NCBI GenBank assembly: GCA_031258265.1
Contig: JAIRNB010000144.1
Span: 1 to 5,778 of the forward strand
Length of the DNA stretch: 5,778 nucleotides
Direction of reading: 5' to 3'
DNA from: Treponema sp.
GTDB taxonomy: Bacteria; Spirochaetota; Spirochaetia; Treponematales; Breznakiellaceae
The translations under genes were made by a program, and so were the position numbers. Of this stretch, positions 4,402 through 5,778 are shown one piece after another. The notes under the pieces are model-generated. The model saw only the letters and a list, made by a program, of their open reading frames with translations, did no database searches and was not told the origin of the DNA. Position 1 is the first letter of the stretch, and every line of letters starts with the position of its first letter.

Positions 4402-5543
4402 AACTTTCCGATTTTTATTTTGATCTTCCCAGGGAGCTTATTGCCCAGTACCCCCCGGCCCGGCGGGATCAGTCCCGGCTTATGGTCCTGGACTGTTCCA
4501 GCGGCCGGCGGGAACACCATGGCGTGGCCGATCTGCCTGGGCTTTTGGAACCGGGTTCCCTCCTGGTGTTCAACGATTCCCGGGTCCGTAAGGCCCGGCT
4601 CCCCGGCCGGGCTGTAAGTACCGGCGCGGAGCGGGAATTTCTGCTCTTGGAAAAGCTGGATGCCCCTGGGGCCGCGCCGGGCGGCGGGGGCCTTCTCTGG
4701 CGGGTCATGGTCCGCCGGGCCCGGCGGCCGGGGAGCCGCTATGTCTTTGCCGGCGGCGTAGAGGCGGAGATTGCGGGGGAGGACGGGGAATTCCGGGTTC
4801 TCCGCTTTGACCGGCCCATTGACGATGAGTGGCTGGATCGTTACGGCCATATCCCCCTGCCCCCTTACATCAGGCGGGGGGACGGCAGCCTTGACGCCGA
4901 GCGGTACCAGACCGTTTATGCCGCAAAGACCGGTTCCGCCGCCGCCCCCACCGCGGGACTCCACTTTAGCCCCGAACTGCTTAGATCCCTGGGGGAGGCG
5001 GGGATAGAGAGCGCCTTTGTCACCCTCCATGTGGGTCTGGGGACCTTCCTCCCCGTCCGCGTGGAAAACATCGAGGATCACCGGATGCACCGGGAGACTT
5101 ACGTAATCGGCGAAGATGCCGCCTCCCGGATTGAAAGGGCCAAGGCGGAGGGCAGAAAAATCGTGGCGGTGGGAACCACCAGTGTCCGTACCCTGGAATC
5201 CGCCTGGCTTCCCGCGGCGTCTCCCGGTCCCGCCGCGCCGGAGGGCCCTCCCATAGGGGGGGGCGCCGCGCCGGGTAAGGCGCCGGCCCTGCGCCGGGGG
5301 GAGGGGAGTACCGGTATTTTCATTTACCCCGGTTACCGCTTCAAGGTGGTGGATCAGCTTTTTACCAACTTCCACACCCCCGGTTCCAGCCTGCTCATGC
5401 TGGTGTCGGCGTTTGCCGGGACAAAGGCCGGTGCGGCTGCCGGACAAAAAACCGGCCGGGAGCTTATTCTGGAAAGCTATGCCGAGGCGATTCAGGCGGG
5501 CTACCGTTTTTTTAGCTACGGGGACGCCATGCTGATACGTTGA
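4398..5543 (+). CDS. queA: tRNA preQ1(34) S-adenosylmethionine ribosyltransferase-isomerase QueA
   Basis: QueA transfers and isomerises the ribosyl group of S-adenosylmethionine onto preQ1 at the tRNA wobble position, forming epoxyqueuosine. Family blocks appear in order: LSDFYFDLPRELIAQYP (3-19), SRLMVLD (26-32), VFNDSRVRKARL (57-68), YGHIPLPPYI (149-158), YQTVYA (170-175), GSAAAPTAGLHF (179-190), HVGLGTFLPV (211-220), HRMHRE (228-233), VGTTSVRTLE (258-267), IFIYPGYRFKVVDQL (307-321), NFHTPGSSLLMLVSAF (324-339) and YRFFSYGDAMLIR at the end. It has 381 residues, longer than the roughly 340-350 typical. The excess is mainly a Pro/Gly/Ala-rich segment at about 272-303 and a shorter one near 89-98. 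The GTG start is fixed by the conserved N-terminus; no strong Shine-Dalgarno is visible and ruvB ends 12 bp upstream, so coupling is likely. Queuosine is not linked to recombination; the pairing with ruvB is probably operon layout. Confidence 0.97.
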   Translation: MKLSDFYFDLPRELIAQYPPARRDQSRLMVLDCSSGRREHHGVADLPGLLEPGSLLVFNDSRVRKARLPGRAVSTGAEREFLLLEKLDAPGAAPGGGGLLWRVMVRRARRPGSRYVFAGGVEAEIAGEDGEFRVLRFDRPIDDEWLDRYGHIPLPPYIRRGDGSLDAERYQTVYAAKTGSAAAPTAGLHFSPELLRSLGEAGIESAFVTLHVGLGTFLPVRVENIEDHRMHRETYVIGEDAASRIERAKAEGRKIVAVGTTSVRTLESAWLPAASPGPAAPEGPPIGGGAAPGKAPALRRGEGSTGIFIYPGYRFKVVDQLFTNFHTPGSSLLMLVSAFAGTKAGAAAGQKTGRELILESYAEAIQAGYRFFSYGDAMLIR

Positions 5544-5616
5544 ATGGGAGGCCGCGGCATCTATCCCGCAGCGTCCGTAGGGCAGCAACAATTCTCAGTT
5601 TAAATATTCTAAAAAC

Positions 5617-5728
5617 CAAAAGACGCCGGGAAATTTATCGGGGGTCCTGTCGGCTGGGAAAAATATGGGGCCCCTCCCCCATTTTTTCCCCACCGCCACC
5701 CCGTGCCGCCTTTTTGAGGCGTCTTTTG
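5617..5728. repeat. Long inverted repeat CAAAAGACGCC / GGCGTCTTTTG
   Basis: Perfect 11-bp arms at 5617-5627 and 5718-5728 flank 90 bp that contain the probable terminator. The right arm can instead take part in a local hairpin, TGAGGC-gtctttt-GCCTCA (5715-5733), so the two folds exclude each other. This may be the boundary of a small palindromic element or an alternative RNA fold. Confidence 0.45.
5656..5690 (+). terminator. Probable intrinsic terminator after queA
   Basis: GGGAAAAATATGGGG (5656-5670) pairs with CCCCATTTTTTCCC (5677-5690) over 14 bp with a single bulged T at 5664 and a 6-nt loop. The GC core followed by A and six T resembles an intrinsic terminator, and the upstream A-run makes it potentially active in both directions. 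It lies 113 bp after the queA stop, so it would end the ruvB-queA transcript. Confidence 0.6.
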
Positions 5729-5738
5729 CCTCATAGTT

Positions 5739-5778
5739 CCCTCGAACAGCTGTAAAAAAGGGGAAATCAAGGTAAAAA
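5739..5778 (+). other. Right edge: A/G-rich stretch, possible leader of a following gene
   Basis: After the hairpin ending at 5733 the plus strand becomes strongly purine-rich, with AAAAAAGGGGAAA and AAGG near the end. This could include a ribosome-binding site for a gene starting beyond the window. No start codon with a following frame is visible, so this is only a possibility. Confidence 0.2.

Noticed and set aside
4281..5591. Long minus-strand open frame opposite queA
   Set aside because: Shadow frame caused by high GC; the plus strand encodes a full set of QueA motifs.
5540..5755. Small plus-strand frame after queA
   Set aside because: Begins on a TTG inside the queA stop region and runs through the terminator; no conserved content.

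Overview
The window looks like chromosomal DNA of a GC-rich spirochaete of the Treponema group. The clue is RuvA, whose N-terminal half (start MFNSIRG, then TWLYHRED and MKLYGF) reads like treponemal RuvA as I remember it. High GC with gene-poor, palindrome-filled spacers would fit the termite-gut treponemes. This placement is inference from memory, not a database result.

Layout, left to right. (1) 3-188, plus strand: the last ~61 codons of an open frame that enters from the left edge; product not recognised. (2) 189-690: no convincing gene. It is AT-rich to about 400, then GC-rich with a run of short perfect hairpins. (3) 691-2034, minus strand: a radical SAM protein of the 'putative DNA modification/repair' type (TIGR03916-like), with a CX3CX2C cluster, a C-terminal helix-hairpin-helix and a terminal QLPLF that resembles a sliding-clamp-binding motif. 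(4) 2035-2558: a divergent intergenic region with a promoter at each end and many palindromes between. (5) 2559-3146 ruvA, 3336-4385 ruvB and 4398-5543 queA, all plus strand. ruvA and ruvB are separated by 189 bp holding two elaborate nested palindromes; ruvB and queA are 12 bp apart and probably translationally coupled. (6) 5544-5778: a probable terminator and a longer inverted repeat, then the right edge.

Function. RuvA and RuvB form the Holliday-junction branch-migration motor; RuvC is not in the window. The divergent radical SAM protein carries a DNA-binding HhH and is predicted to act in DNA metabolism, so three of the four identified genes concern DNA repair or recombination. QueA makes epoxyqueuosine in tRNA and is probably co-transcribed with ruvB for reasons of operon layout rather than pathway.

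Most notable non-coding signals. The radical SAM gene and ruvA each have a TTGNNN-N17-TATAGT promoter whose -10 box ends only 6 or 8 nt before the ATG, with no Shine-Dalgarno sequence, so both mRNAs are predicted to be leaderless or nearly so. The spacer after ruvA can fold into a closed three-way junction. A small hairpin of the form CAACC-NNA-GGTTG recurs in the spacers. Three genes carry a C-run/G-run palindrome exactly where their proteins have a Pro/Gly-rich loop or insertion.
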